Shown here one piece after another: positions 19,166 to 28,885 of a DNA stretch of 64,000 nt. Location of the stretch: the NCBI RefSeq assembly GCF_020905295.1, contig NZ_JAJJMM010000001.1, forward strand, positions 6,014,001 to 6,078,000. The letters run 5' to 3'. Each line of letters begins with the position of its first letter. The first letter of the stretch is position 1. This DNA comes from Flavobacterium piscisymbiosum (GTDB taxonomy: Bacteria; Bacteroidota; Bacteroidia; Flavobacteriales; Flavobacteriaceae). A program made the translations under genes and the position numbers. The notes beneath the pieces were generated by a model, which worked only from the letters and a program-made list of their open reading frames with translations, did no database searches and had not been told where the DNA came from.

Positions 19166-21445
19166 ATGAAAACAATTTTGAATTTGCATCGGATCTCGAT
19201 GAAGAAGATTTTATTTTTAACAAGCGTTGCATTTTTATTTAACGCATCAGTGCTTTGGAGCGCAACAAGAAATGTCGTCACAGGTTACGGAGCGGATAAT
19301 ACAGGAGCCACTTATGCCACTGTACAGATCCAAAATGCGATTAACGCCTGCCAGCCGGGTGATATTTTATTCTTTCCTGACGGAACGTATTTAATGGATA
19401 GTGGTTTGACACTAAAATCGAACGATTTAACTGTTATCATTTCTCCGGGTGCGCTTATTAAAGCCAATACAATCTATGTATGGCGTGAGAATGGTAGTGA
19501 TTTATTCTTTGGTGAAAACCTTAAAAATATTGAAATCACAGGAGGCGGAATAATTGATGGCGGTGGTCTGGTTTACGAACGCAGTACCAGGCCTTATCAA
19601 AAACCAGGTCGAGGTATTGAATTAATTGGCTGTACAAATGTGAATATTCACCACTTAACCGTGAGAAACATTCCTAATTTTGCGATTAATCTAGAAAGAT
19701 GTAACCTCGTAATTGCAGATAATCTATTGATTCGTGGTAGGCCTTTTGACAATTTTCATGGTTCTGCAGATGGTTTAGACATTCAAAGTTGTTTTGATGT
19801 CACCATTACAAATTGCGATATTGAAGTTGGTGACGATGCACTCTGCTTAAAAGTAAAACCCGAAGCTCCTTTGCATAAAGTAAGAATCAAGAACTGTATT
19901 CTGGCTTCTTCGTGTAATGCTCTTAAATTAGGTACCGACACAAAAAACGATGCTTATGACATTATTGCGGAGAATATTATTATAAACAAACATTCTAATC
20001 CTGCCGCAAGCGGAGAGGATCCTATTTCTACAGGTGACTGTATATCTGCAATTACTATACAAAGTAATGATAACACGAATGTTCATGATATTACAGTAAG
20101 AAATGTAACTATCAATAGTTGTTACAATCCTATCTATCTTGAATTACAAAACAGAGGAAATAATAACCCTTTTTTAGGTAAACTAAGTAACATTTTAATT
20201 GAAAATGTCAATTGTAAAAAATCAACTATTCAACCTGTTGTTTTTAATTATGATTGTGATTATCCAACTAAAATGGAAGACGTCACTCTTAACAATATCA
20301 CAGTTTATAATTATAGTTCAAATGCGGGAGTCAATCAGACTTGTATGTCAGGAAACTATCCGGAAGTTAAAAATAACGGAATTGCTGCTGCATACGGTAT
20401 TTGGGCAAGAGGTATTGATGGTCTGGATATCAACAGCTGTGATTTCATCAATACAGGAAACAGTACGCGTCCGAGAACTTACTTCGAAAATACAACGGCT
20501 GATGTTCATGAAACTAACGGATGTACCAGAATTCCAATCGATCCATTCTCTAAAGTAAATAACGGAGCTTATAGAAATGTGCCAATTACTGTTGCTGCAA
20601 CTGGTGCGTCTGTAACTTTTGGACCTCAGCCAACAAACGGAAGCTGGAGCTGGACGGGACCAAACGGATTTAACTCAAATTCACGCGAAGTTACCATTTC
20701 AAATATTCAGGATGCAAAATACGGAATCTATACAGCAACTTATACGAATCCTTGCGGAGCTGTAAGCACTATGGATTTTGAGATTACCAATAAGAATATT
20801 TATGAAGCAGAAAACGCTTTAATAAACGAAGGAACTATAAATGACGGAGCAACCGGAAGATATGTTGACTTAAATGCGGGAGGCTTCCTAAAATGGGGGA
20901 ATGTTAATATGACTATAGCAGGAACCTACAGTTTAGCTTTTAATGTTGCGGTTTATTCTGCCAGTACACGAAAAATGGGAGTTTATGTAAACGGTGTAAA
21001 AAAGGGCGTAATCACATCTTCTTCTTTAGCTTTTGCCGAAGTTTCTTTAAGTACTGCGCTTAATCAGGGAAATAATATCATTGAATTACGTGATTCTGAA
21101 GGAACAACGGAATTAAATGTAGATTATCTGGCAATAAGAACGACTTCCGGCGGTATCGCAGCTAAAAGTGCTAAGACTGCTGAAACAACAACAGAACCTT
21201 TAATTGAGGAAGGTTTTTATGTGTATCCAAATCCAAACGACGGAATTTTAAATATTGATTTTCATGGAGAAAAATATACTTCAATACTAATTTATGACAG
21301 TACGGCAAATCTGGTTTATTCTAAAAAAATTGATGCTGAAAATGGATTACAAATTGATTTAAGTTCAGTTTTAAAAACTGGAATATACGTGATTTCATTA
21401 AAATCAGACACCAAGGTTACAAACAAAAAGCTAATGGTTAAGTAA
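19166..21445 (+). CDS. Multidomain GH28 pectinase with carbohydrate-binding module and T9SS sorting tail
   Basis: This 759-aa extracellular enzyme is exported by Sec and then by type IX secretion. The first ATG (19166) gives MKTILNLHRIS before MKKILFLTSVAFLF; the ATG at 19199 gives a more normal signal peptide. The GH28 domain runs to about residue 460, with GSADGLDIQSC, VGDDALCLKV and SSCNALKLGTDT as active-site motifs. An Ig-like segment follows (~465-540, NGSWSWTGPNGFNSNS). A CBM6/CBM35-type beta-sandwich spans ~545-655 (IYEAENALINEG, VDYLAIR). The tail ~680-759 is a type A T9SS sorting domain (YVYPNPNDGILNI ... KKLMVK). It is monocistronic by appearance, with its own upstream spacer, and is likely the front-line depolymerase acting outside the cell. 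Confidence 0.93.
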   Translation: MKTILNLHRISMKKILFLTSVAFLFNASVLWSATRNVVTGYGADNTGATYATVQIQNAINACQPGDILFFPDGTYLMDSGLTLKSNDLTVIISPGALIKANTIYVWRENGSDLFFGENLKNIEITGGGIIDGGGLVYERSTRPYQKPGRGIELIGCTNVNIHHLTVRNIPNFAINLERCNLVIADNLLIRGRPFDNFHGSADGLDIQSCFDVTITNCDIEVGDDALCLKVKPEAPLHKVRIKNCILASSCNALKLGTDTKNDAYDIIAENIIINKHSNPAASGEDPISTGDCISAITIQSNDNTNVHDITVRNVTINSCYNPIYLELQNRGNNNPFLGKLSNILIENVNCKKSTIQPVVFNYDCDYPTKMEDVTLNNITVYNYSSNAGVNQTCMSGNYPEVKNNGIAAAYGIWARGIDGLDINSCDFINTGNSTRPRTYFENTTADVHETNGCTRIPIDPFSKVNNGAYRNVPITVAATGASVTFGPQPTNGSWSWTGPNGFNSNSREVTISNIQDAKYGIYTATYTNPCGAVSTMDFEITNKNIYEAENALINEGTINDGATGRYVDLNAGGFLKWGNVNMTIAGTYSLAFNVAVYSASTRKMGVYVNGVKKGVITSSSLAFAEVSLSTALNQGNNIIELRDSEGTTELNVDYLAIRTTSGGIAAKSAKTAETTTEPLIEEGFYVYPNPNDGILNIDFHGEKYTSILIYDSTANLVYSKKIDAENGLQIDLSSVLKTGIYVISLKSDTKVTNKKLMVK

Positions 21446-21505
21446 GCGCAAATAATAAATGTTGGTTCTAAATTCCATACAAAAGTAAATTACAAATAAT
21501 AAGTT

Positions 21506-22513
21506 ATGTCAGATAAAATCGTGTGTTTTGGAGAAATACTGCTTCGTCTTTCGCCTCCAAATCATTTAAAAATTTTTAAATCAAAAACATTTGAAGCACA
21601 CTATGGCGGTGCCGAAGCAAATGTTGGAGCATCGTTGGCTTTAATGGGCTGTGATGTGAATATTGTTACTGCACTTCCTCAAAATGAACTTGGGGCGTCT
21701 GCAGAAAGTGAAATGCTTTCGTATGGAATGAGAGCCAATACTATCAGACAGGGAGAACGAATCGGAATTTATTATTTCGAACAAGGTGCCTCCGAAAGAC
21801 CTGGACGGGTAGTCTATGACCGAAACAGTTCTTCCTTTTCTGAATTAAAAAAAGGAATGATTGATTGGAAAACTATTTTTAAAGATGCAAAATGGTTTCA
21901 TTGGTCGGGTATCACTCCTGCCCTTTCTCAGGATTTGGCAGACGTTTGTGAAGAAGCTTTAGTTATTGCTTCAGAAATGGGATTAACCATTTCTGCCGAT
22001 TTAAATTTCAGGCCGACTTTATGGAATTACGGCAAAAAAGCCAATGAAATAATGCCAAACCTCATCCAATATTGCGATGTACTTTTAGGCGGTATTGATG
22101 ATTCTGAGAATTGTTTGGCAATAAAAACAACCGAAGATGAATCTTTTGAAATTGTCTATAAAAAATGGCAAAAACAGCATCCCAAATTAAAAACAATTGT
22201 CTCTACACTACGCTATGATGCCAATGCATCTGCAAATACTATTGGAGCAGTTTTATGGAGCGATTCAAAACTTTATCAATCCGGAGAATATAAAATTTCA
22301 CACATTATCGATCGTATTGGCGCTGGTGATGCCTTTATGGCCGGACTCATATACGGACTTATCAATTGGCCCAAAGATCCGAAAAAAACGGTAGAATATG
22401 CTTTGGCCGGTTCTTGCCTCAAACATTCAATAGCTGGCGATATTAATTTGGCTTCGGTCAATGACATTATAGCTTTAATGAACGGTTCAACAGGCGGGCG
22501 GGTTATTCGATAA
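21506..22513 (+). CDS. kdgK: 2-keto-3-deoxygluconate kinase (PfkB family)
   Basis: This enzyme phosphorylates 2-keto-3-deoxygluconate (KDG) with ATP to give KDPG in the cytoplasm. The 335-aa protein has the PfkB opening KIVCFGEILLRLSPP, the sugar-binding GGAEANVGASLALMG, and the C-terminal signature DRIGAGDAFMAGLIYGL with the catalytic Asp. It lies 24 bp before the KDPG aldolase gene and in the same operon as uxuA and uxaC, which settles the substrate among PfkB sugars. A 60-bp spacer separates it from the GH28 gene upstream. Confidence 0.93.
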   Translation: MSDKIVCFGEILLRLSPPNHLKIFKSKTFEAHYGGAEANVGASLALMGCDVNIVTALPQNELGASAESEMLSYGMRANTIRQGERIGIYYFEQGASERPGRVVYDRNSSSFSELKKGMIDWKTIFKDAKWFHWSGITPALSQDLADVCEEALVIASEMGLTISADLNFRPTLWNYGKKANEIMPNLIQYCDVLLGGIDDSENCLAIKTTEDESFEIVYKKWQKQHPKLKTIVSTLRYDANASANTIGAVLWSDSKLYQSGEYKISHIIDRIGAGDAFMAGLIYGLINWPKDPKKTVEYALAGSCLKHSIAGDINLASVNDIIALMNGSTGGRVIR

Positions 22514-22537
22514 TTAGAAATAAATAAAACTAATAAA

Positions 22538-23200
22538 GTGAGTAAAATAGACCAGATTATAACGACAATTACCAATCAGGGCACTTTGCCCTTGTACTTC
22601 AATAAAGATGAAACGGTAAGTATTGAAATATTGCGTGCGCTTTACAGAGCCGGTATAAAAGCAATTGAATACACACACAGGGGCGCTGAAGCAACAGAAA
22701 ACTTCAAAAAAATGATAGCAGTTCGCGACGCTGAAATGTTCGATTTGCTTATCGGAATTGGAACCATTAAAAATGAAACTCAGACAGAAGCCTATCTCGA
22801 GTTGGGTGCCGACTTTTTTATAAGTCCGGGCTTTGTTCCAGAAGTAGCCGCATTATTAAAAAGCAAAGAAATTTTGTATATCCCCGGCTGTATGACACCG
22901 ACTGAAATAATTGCTGCTGAAAACAAAGGAATTCAGTTCATAAAATTATTTCCGGGAAACAAAATCGAGCCCGACTTTCTTTCCAGCATAAAAGACATCT
23001 TTCCAGATCTGATTTTTATGCCAACAGGAGGAGTTGATACAACTAAAGAAAATATTCAGGCCTGGTTCGACGCGGGAGTATCCGCCGTTGGAATGGGAAG
23101 TAAATTAATTAGCAAAAAATTGATGGACGAAAAGGATTATCAGACTATTGAAGATCAAACTAAAAATGTACTGGACATCATAAAAACGATAAACAAGTAA
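22538..23200 (+). CDS. kdgA: 2-keto-3-deoxy-6-phosphogluconate aldolase (KDPG aldolase)
   Basis: This enzyme cleaves KDPG to pyruvate and glyceraldehyde-3-phosphate, the last step of the uronate route. The 220-aa protein has the class I aldolase layout: GTLPLYFNKD near the N-terminus, GAEATENFKKM, the catalytic Glu region LIGIGTIKNE, and the Schiff-base Lys in IQFIKLFPGNK at about residue 132. FMPTGGVDTTKENIQAW forms the phosphate-binding loop. The frame opens with GTG at 22538 (VSKIDQII), and no ATG lies near the expected N-terminus, so the GTG start is chosen. It is linked tightly to kdgK upstream and the uxuB-like gene downstream (20 bp). Confidence 0.93.
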   Translation: MSKIDQIITTITNQGTLPLYFNKDETVSIEILRALYRAGIKAIEYTHRGAEATENFKKMIAVRDAEMFDLLIGIGTIKNETQTEAYLELGADFFISPGFVPEVAALLKSKEILYIPGCMTPTEIIAAENKGIQFIKLFPGNKIEPDFLSSIKDIFPDLIFMPTGGVDTTKENIQAWFDAGVSAVGMGSKLISKKLMDEKDYQTIEDQTKNVLDIIKTINK

Positions 23201-23220
23201 CAAATCAACAAATTATAAAA

Positions 23221-24033
23221 ATGAATTCAATGTTAAATCTAGAAGGAAAAATTGCCCTTATTACCGGAGGTGCGGGAGTTTTAGGAAGCAATATGGCCGA
23301 AGTATTGGCAAAACAAGGTGTTACTACAGGAATTGTCGGACTTACGCTTGAAGAAGCCCAGACAGCTGTAGACAGAATTGAAAGCAACGGCGGAAAAGCT
23401 TTTGCTGTAAAAGGAAATGTTTTAAATCAGGAAGATCTTGAAGCCATTCGCGATTTTATAAAAGAGAAATATGGCCGTTTAGATATTTTAATTAATGCTG
23501 CCGGAGGAAATATGCCAGGTGCAACTATTGGTCCTGACCAGGCAATTTATGACTTAAAACTAGGCGATTTACAAAAAGTTATGGACTTAAATGTCATCGG
23601 AACAATGCTTCCTTCAAAAGTATTTTCTGAACTTTTTGCTTCACAAAAAAGTGGAATTATCATCAATATTTCTTCAGCATCGGCAGAGCGTCCTTTAACG
23701 AGAGTCGTTGGTTATTCTGCTTCAAAAGCGGCTATAGACAATTTTACTAAATGGATGTCTGTAGAACTGGCTTCAAAATATGGAGAAGGAATTCGTGTCA
23801 ATGCAATTGCTCCCGGATTCTTTATCGGAGAACAAAACCGCGCTTTGCTATTGACTCCAGAAGGAGATCTTACGCCAAGAGGAATCAAAATTATTGAACA
23901 CACTCCAATGGGACGTTTTGGAGTACCAGAAGATTTAGATGGAGTTTTATTATTCCTGTGCAGCGACCTGTCAAAATTCGTAACCGGAACAGTGATCAAA
24001 GTTGACGGTGGTTTTGGAGCAACAAGTATTTAA
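23221..24033 (+). CDS. uxuB: SDR-family D-mannonate oxidoreductase (fructuronate reductase)
   Basis: This enzyme interconverts D-fructuronate and D-mannonate with a nicotinamide cofactor. The 270-aa short-chain dehydrogenase has the Rossmann motif ITGGAGVLGSN, the NAAGGN motif, catalytic Ser in INISSASAERP and YSASKAAID (Tyr-x-x-x-Lys). This SDR type replaces the unrelated long-chain UxuB in many Gram-positive bacteria and Bacteroidota. The assignment relies on its position directly before uxuA and in an operon with uxaC, kdgK and kdgA. An alternative is a KduD-like ketodeoxyuronate reductase, but no kduI is present. Confidence 0.82.
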   Translation: MNSMLNLEGKIALITGGAGVLGSNMAEVLAKQGVTTGIVGLTLEEAQTAVDRIESNGGKAFAVKGNVLNQEDLEAIRDFIKEKYGRLDILINAAGGNMPGATIGPDQAIYDLKLGDLQKVMDLNVIGTMLPSKVFSELFASQKSGIIINISSASAERPLTRVVGYSASKAAIDNFTKWMSVELASKYGEGIRVNAIAPGFFIGEQNRALLLTPEGDLTPRGIKIIEHTPMGRFGVPEDLDGVLLFLCSDLSKFVTGTVIKVDGGFGATSI

Positions 24034-24052
24034 TTATTAAAATAAAAAAAAG

Positions 24053-25237
24053 ATGAAACAGACATTAAGATGGTTCGGGCCAAACGATCCCGTTTCTTTA
24101 TCAGACATAGCACAAGCAGGTGCAACAGGAGTTGTAACAGCATTACACCATATTCCAAACGGTCAGGTTTGGGAAGTGGAAGAAATTCAGAAGAGAATTG
24201 ATATTGTAAAATACAAAGATGGAAATTCGGCTAACGGATTGACAGGTTTAAACTGGACCGTAGTGGAAAGTATTCCCGTTCACGAAGACATTAAAAAACA
24301 AAGCGGAAATTATCTTCAATATATCGAAAATTACAAACAGAGCATTAAAAATCTTGCTGAATGTGGTATTCACTGTGTTTGTTACAATTTTATGCCGGTT
24401 TTAGACTGGTCAAGAACTGATTTATCTTATGAAATGCCAGACGGTTCAAAAGCATTACGCTTTGATATGACAGAATTTGCAGCTTTTGAATTGTTTATTT
24501 TAAAACGTCCCGATGCTGAAAAATCATACTCACAAGAGCAAATTAAAGCTGCTACAGCTTACTTTGAAAGTGCAACTCCAGAACAAAAAACGAAACTACA
24601 GCAAAATATTTTAGCAGGATTACCTGGTGCTGAGGAAGCTTATTCTGTTGAAGATTTCTTAGTGACACTGGCAGCTTATGACGGAATTGACAGCAATAAA
24701 TTAAAAGAACATTTATTCTTTTTCTTAAGAGAAATTATTCCTGTTGCAGAAAGTAACCATGTATTGATGGCCATTCATCCCGATGATCCCCCTTACCCTA
24801 TTTTAGGATTGCCAAGAGTTGTAAGCACAGAGAATGATCTTATAGAATTAATGAGAGCTTACGATTCTAAATCAAACGGGTTTACGATGTGTACAGGTTC
24901 TTACGGCGTTAGAGCTGATAATGATCTGGCCGGAATTGTAAGACGTCATGGCGATAAAATGAATTTTATTCACTTAAGAAGTACACAACGTGATGAGCAG
25001 GGCAATTTTTACGAAGCCAATCACTTAGAAGGTGATGTTGACATGTATGAAGTTGTAAAAGAAATTCTTATCGTAGAAAAAAGAAATGGTACCAAATTGC
25101 CAATGCGTCCGGATCACGGGCATCAAATGTTGGATGATTTAAAGAAAAAAACAAACCCCGGATATTCTGGAATTGGCCGTTTAAGAGGTTTAGCCGAATT
25201 ACGAGGTTTGGAACTAGGAATCAAAAGAAGTTTGTAA
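24053..25237 (+). CDS. uxuA: Mannonate dehydratase
   Basis: This enzyme dehydrates D-mannonate to 2-keto-3-deoxygluconate, feeding kdgK. The 394-aa protein is full length and opens with the diagnostic [19 protein letters not shown], then [19 protein letters not shown]. Metal-binding regions are [36 protein letters not shown] and [15 protein letters not shown], and [12 protein letters not shown] lies near the C-terminus. It is a TIM-barrel, Mn/Fe-dependent cytoplasmic enzyme. It lies 19 bp after the SDR gene. With uxuA present and the altronate dehydratase absent, the operon is set up for the mannonate branch. Confidence 0.97.
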   Translation: MKQTLRWFGPNDPVSLSDIAQAGATGVVTALHHIPNGQVWEVEEIQKRIDIVKYKDGNSANGLTGLNWTVVESIPVHEDIKKQSGNYLQYIENYKQSIKNLAECGIHCVCYNFMPVLDWSRTDLSYEMPDGSKALRFDMTEFAAFELFILKRPDAEKSYSQEQIKAATAYFESATPEQKTKLQQNILAGLPGAEEAYSVEDFLVTLAAYDGIDSNKLKEHLFFFLREIIPVAESNHVLMAIHPDDPPYPILGLPRVVSTENDLIELMRAYDSKSNGFTMCTGSYGVRADNDLAGIVRRHGDKMNFIHLRSTQRDEQGNFYEANHLEGDVDMYEVVKEILIVEKRNGTKLPMRPDHGHQMLDDLKKKTNPGYSGIGRLRGLAELRGLELGIKRSL

Positions 25238-25385
25238 ATAATAATTTTCTGCTCCGGACTTAAAAGTTTGGAGTGGAATTCTTTAGTTATTTTCACATTA
25301 ATTGTGGGTGGAAACAGTTATCAGGTTTTACAAAAAGATTTCACAGTTAAGTAAAGCCAATCAAAGAAAATTTTAAAATAGCATT

Positions 25386-26798
25386 ATGCAAAACAGCTTT
25401 ATAACAGACGACTTTTTATTACACAATACCTTTGCAAAAACACTCTATCACGATTTTGCGAAAACACAACCTATTTACGATTATCACTCTCATCTTTCTC
25501 CAAAAGATATTGCTGAAGATCGTCAGTTTGAAAACATAACGCAACTTTGGATAGAAGGCGATCACTACAAATGGAGAGCCATGCGTGCCAATGGAATTAA
25601 TGAAAAGTACATAACAGGAAATGCTTCTGACTTTGAGAAGTTTCAAAAATATGCCGAAACGCTTCCGAACACGCTCAGAAATCCTTTGTATCACTGGACA
25701 CATTTAGAGCTGCAACGTTACTTTGGGGTAACCGAACTATTAAACGCTGAATCAGCAAAAAGAATTTATGATTCTTGTAATGAATTATTAAAAAAGCCAG
25801 AATACAGCGTTCGTAATTTATTGCATAAAATGAATGTAAAAATGGTAGGGACTACCGATGATCCTACAGATGATTTACTATATCATAAAGAACTGAAAGA
25901 CGAAGAATTTGAAATTGCAGTGCTTCCTTCTTTTCGTCCTGATAAAGCAACCGAAATTGAAAAAGGAGGCGCCTTTGTACTTTGGATTAAAAAACTGGAA
26001 AGAGTAGTTTCTTTTAGAATTCAAAATTTTAATGATTTGGTAAAAGCGTTGCAAAAACGTCATGACTTTTTCCACGAAATGGGATGCCGAATTTCAGATC
26101 ATGGTCATTCTTCTTTTTACAATGCTGCTTCAACTCAGGAAGAAATCAATTTGATATTTGAAAAAGGGATGCAATCTGAACCTTTAACTTCAGTAGAAAT
26201 TGAAAAATACAAATCGGCATTGCTTTATGAAATCGCCGTTATGAATTATAAAAAATCATGGGTACAGCAATTTCATGTTGGTGCTATTCGTAATAACAAT
26301 AGCAAGATGATGAACCTCATTGGCCCTGATCAGGGATTTGATTCAATTGGAGATTTGACTATGGCGCAAAGTATGAGCGGCTTTTTTGATAAATTAAACT
26401 CAAATGACGCCCTGACTAAAACCATTGTTTACAATCTAAATCCAAGAGACAATGAAATGATGGCTTCTATGGCAGCGAATTTTAATGACGGGTCAGTTCC
26501 AGGGAAAATGCAATACGGGGCGGCCTGGTGGTTTTTGGATCAAAAAGACGGTATGCAAAAGCAATTAGATGTTCTCTCCAATTTTGGATTATTAAGCCGC
26601 TTCGTGGGAATGCTAACCGATTCAAGAAGTTTTCTTTCGTTTCCCCGTCATGAATATTTCCGCCGTATTCTTTGCAATGTTTTAGGAGAAGAAATGGAAA
26701 AAGCTGAATTGCCAAATGACATGAATTTAATTGGCGATTTAGTTCAAAAAATTTGCAGTGAAAATGCGGTTCAATATTTTGATTTCCATCAAAAATAA
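25386..26798 (+). CDS. uxaC: Glucuronate (uronate) isomerase
   Basis: This enzyme isomerises D-glucuronate to D-fructuronate and also D-galacturonate to D-tagaturonate. The 470-aa protein has an amidohydrolase-type barrel with the metal motif DYHSHLSPKDIAEDRQF at about residues 32-48. Family-typical phrases include KWRAMRANGINEKYITG, GTTDDPTDDL, FRPDKA, DHGHSSFYNA, QFHVGAIRNNN, LNPRDNEMMASMA and GMLTDSRSFLSFPRHEYFRRIL. A 150-bp spacer separates it from uxuA; it contains an imperfect CTCCGGACTT/AAGTTTGGAG hairpin, so it may have its own promoter or a processing site. The MFS permease gene follows after 42 bp. Confidence 0.97.
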   Translation: MQNSFITDDFLLHNTFAKTLYHDFAKTQPIYDYHSHLSPKDIAEDRQFENITQLWIEGDHYKWRAMRANGINEKYITGNASDFEKFQKYAETLPNTLRNPLYHWTHLELQRYFGVTELLNAESAKRIYDSCNELLKKPEYSVRNLLHKMNVKMVGTTDDPTDDLLYHKELKDEEFEIAVLPSFRPDKATEIEKGGAFVLWIKKLERVVSFRIQNFNDLVKALQKRHDFFHEMGCRISDHGHSSFYNAASTQEEINLIFEKGMQSEPLTSVEIEKYKSALLYEIAVMNYKKSWVQQFHVGAIRNNNSKMMNLIGPDQGFDSIGDLTMAQSMSGFFDKLNSNDALTKTIVYNLNPRDNEMMASMAANFNDGSVPGKMQYGAAWWFLDQKDGMQKQLDVLSNFGLLSRFVGMLTDSRSFLSFPRHEYFRRILCNVLGEEMEKAELPNDMNLIGDLVQKICSENAVQYFDFHQK

Positions 26799-26840
26799 AC
26801 TTTCAAATAATTATTAAACTATAATAACCCAAAAACCATA

Positions 26841-28214
26841 ATGTACAATAAAAACGAAGTCATCGGAAAATACAGATGGACGATCTGCGGTTTACTTTTT
26901 TTTGCTACTACTGTAAACTATTTAGACAGACAAGTATTGAGTTTATTAGCACCAAGCCTTTCAGAAGAATTCAACTGGAACAATACTGATTATGCAAATA
27001 TTACTGCTGTATTTCAATTTATTTATGCCATCTCGATGCTGTTTGCAGGAAGGATTATAGATAAAATCGGCACAAAAACCGGTTATATATTAGCGATTGC
27101 GATATGGTCAATTGGCGCTATTATGCATGCCTACGCAATCCCGATTGGAACAACAGTAAATAGCATTTTAGTTTGGGTTGGAATTGCTGCCGTTCCGGTT
27201 TCTATTTTAGGATTTATGATTTCACGATCCTTTTTAGCTATTGGTGAAGCAGGAAATTTTCCAGCTGCAATTAAAGCAGTTGCCGAATATTTTCCAAAAA
27301 AAGAACGTTCGCTTGCTACTGGAATATTCAATTCAGGTTCTAACGTAGGCGCAATTCTAGCTCCACTAACAGTTCCATGGATTGCGGTAAATTGGGGTTG
27401 GGAAACTGCCTTTATCATCATTGGAGCAATTGGATTTATCTGGATGTTTTTTTGGTACATCTTATATGAGAAACCAGAAAAGCAGAAAAGATTATCAGCA
27501 TCAGAATTGAACTATATTCTTGATGGAGAAATTGCAGAAAAAGAAATTGAAACAACTGTTCCAAAAGAAAAAATCTCCTGGATTAAACTTTTAAAATATA
27601 AGCAGACATGGGCTTTTGTTTCAGGTAAATTTTTAACTGATGGTATCTGGTGGTTCTTTTTATTTTGGTTGCCAAAATATTTAGAAGCACAATTTGGTCT
27701 CGTAAAAACAGATATTGCATTTCCACTTTCCGTCTTATATACGATGACAATGGTTGGAAGTATTTATGGTGGTTATTTTCCAATGTATTTCATCAATAAA
27801 GGTTACAATGCTTATGAAGGCCGAATGAAAGCGATGTTGATTATTGCTTTGTTTCCTCTTGTAGTTTTATTGGCCCAACCTTTAGGTCACATCAGTTACT
27901 GGATTCCGGTTTTATTAATTGGTATTGGGGCATCGGCACATCAGGCCTGGTCAGCTAATATATTTACTACGGTATCAGACATGTTTCCTAAAAAAGCAAT
28001 AGGATCTATTATTGGTATTGGAGGAATGGCCGGAGGAATTGGTGGTGTTTTAGTATCAAAACTAGGTGGTACTCTTTTTGATTATTATGAAGCCCACGGC
28101 CATATTCAGACTGGTTATACTATTATGTTTGTGCTTTGCGCTGTTGCGTATTTGGTTGCATGGACAGTTATGAAAATACTGGTTCCTAAATACTCAGAAA
28201 TTAAAGATTTGTAA
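26841..28214 (+). CDS. exuT: Hexuronate transporter, MFS family (ExuT-like)
   Basis: This inner-membrane permease imports glucuronate or galacturonate by proton symport. The 457-aa protein has about 12 transmembrane segments and the anion:cation symporter (ACS) family signature: TTVNYLDRQVLSLLAPSL in helix 1, AGRIIDKIGTKTGY in loop 2-3, and RSFLAIGEAGNFPAAIKAVA in helix 4. A hydrophilic central loop (about 215-245) separates the two halves. Its position at the end of the uxuB-uxuA-uxaC cluster supports hexuronate as substrate. A long gene-free stretch follows, so this is the last gene of the locus. Confidence 0.92.
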   Translation: MYNKNEVIGKYRWTICGLLFFATTVNYLDRQVLSLLAPSLSEEFNWNNTDYANITAVFQFIYAISMLFAGRIIDKIGTKTGYILAIAIWSIGAIMHAYAIPIGTTVNSILVWVGIAAVPVSILGFMISRSFLAIGEAGNFPAAIKAVAEYFPKKERSLATGIFNSGSNVGAILAPLTVPWIAVNWGWETAFIIIGAIGFIWMFFWYILYEKPEKQKRLSASELNYILDGEIAEKEIETTVPKEKISWIKLLKYKQTWAFVSGKFLTDGIWWFFLFWLPKYLEAQFGLVKTDIAFPLSVLYTMTMVGSIYGGYFPMYFINKGYNAYEGRMKAMLIIALFPLVVLLAQPLGHISYWIPVLLIGIGASAHQAWSANIFTTVSDMFPKKAIGSIIGIGGMAGGIGGVLVSKLGGTLFDYYEAHGHIQTGYTIMFVLCAVAYLVAWTVMKILVPKYSEIKDL

Positions 28215-28417
28215 TATTAGACAACTTTTAAAAACAAATAAAATATTTGATTTATCATAAAATGATTTAATTTTGAATTTCATTATCGAATTTTACCATT
28301 CATTTTAAAACAGTTAAGAGATTTAAAGTCTACAATTTGAATTTTGATGGAAGATTCGTGGCGCAATACAGAAAAAAATATTAGAAATGCAGTATAAAAG
28401 CGGAATGTGATAGTTTT

Positions 28418-28438
28418 GTTCGAATCCCTCTTTCTCCG
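28418..28438 (+). other. tRNA 3'-end-like fragment
   Basis: GTTCGAATCCCTCTTTCTCC plus one G reads like the T-arm and acceptor 3' strand of a bacterial tRNA, of the serine-like type. The upstream ~80 bases do not provide a matching acceptor 5' strand, D-arm or anticodon arm, so this is at most a remnant such as is left at an integration site. Confidence 0.35.
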
Positions 28439-28490
28439 TTGGAATTCTCAAGAATATTGTATCAAAACGAAATATCTATCGAAAACAAAG

Positions 28491-28509
28491 GTGTTCGACT
28501 GTCGAACAC
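28491..28509. promoter_or_regulatory. Perfect inverted repeat, possible operator
   Basis: GTGTTCGAC, one central T, then GTCGAACAC forms a 9-bp perfect inverted repeat in a gene-free region. A tight dyad with a 1-nt centre is more like a dimeric repressor site than a stem-loop. It is 277 bp after the permease stop and 377 bp before the kinase start, so its target is unclear. Confidence 0.35.
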
Positions 28510-28730
28510 TTTTACAATAACTTTAAAAGTTATATTTTCTTTTTTAGAATAAAAAATTTGACCTAAAATCTAAAAAATAAAAATAGCCTTTTCGATTTAA
28601 ACAAAATAAATAGTAAATCCGTATACACTTCGAGCTCATATAAATAAGGGGATTTAGTGATTTTTACCAAGCTTATCTATAAACATTAATATGGGAATTA
28701 AGTGTTCAATTGAGATCCCTTCAATTCCAC

Positions 28731-28764
28731 AAAAAGGAAGGTATTTAGATATATCTTCCTTTTT
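28731..28764 (+). terminator. Terminator-like hairpin
   Basis: AAAAAGGAAG (28731-28740) pairs with CTTCCTTTTT (28755-28764) across a 14-nt loop, and a further T-run follows (28765-28766). Both strands carry a T-run, so it could act in either direction. It lies about 120 bp upstream of the hybrid kinase and insulates that gene from upstream transcription. Confidence 0.6.
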
Positions 28765-28858
28765 TTATTTCACAACAAACCATACATCAATACCTACATA
28801 ATCCCCAAAACTTTGTTATAGATAAACTAAATTCAAAACTTTAGTCTAATATTATTTA

Positions 28859-28866
28859 TACTTTTG
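28859..28866 (+). promoter_or_regulatory. Candidate Bacteroidota -7 box for the hybrid kinase gene
   Basis: TACTTTTG fits the TAnnTTTG consensus of the primary sigma factor in this phylum and lies 20 bp before the ATG at 28886, giving a very short leader. The -33 region shows only a weak match (TTTAG near 28840). Confidence 0.4.
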
Positions 28867-28885
28867 CACTTTACTTTCCCTTATA

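Larger units (their letters stand above)
28215..28885. other. 670-bp gene-free stretch between permease and hybrid kinase
   Basis: No frame of recognisable coding character was seen. Visible contents are a tRNA-like 3' fragment (28418-28438), a perfect inverted repeat GTGTTCGAC-T-GTCGAACAC (28491-28509), a terminator-like hairpin (28731-28764) and a candidate promoter -7 box TACTTTTG (28859-28866) just ahead of the kinase start. The rest is very AT-rich. Confidence 0.6.

Noticed and set aside
28418..28438. Intact tRNA gene
   Set aside because: No acceptor 5' strand, D-arm or anticodon arm could be found upstream at the right distance.
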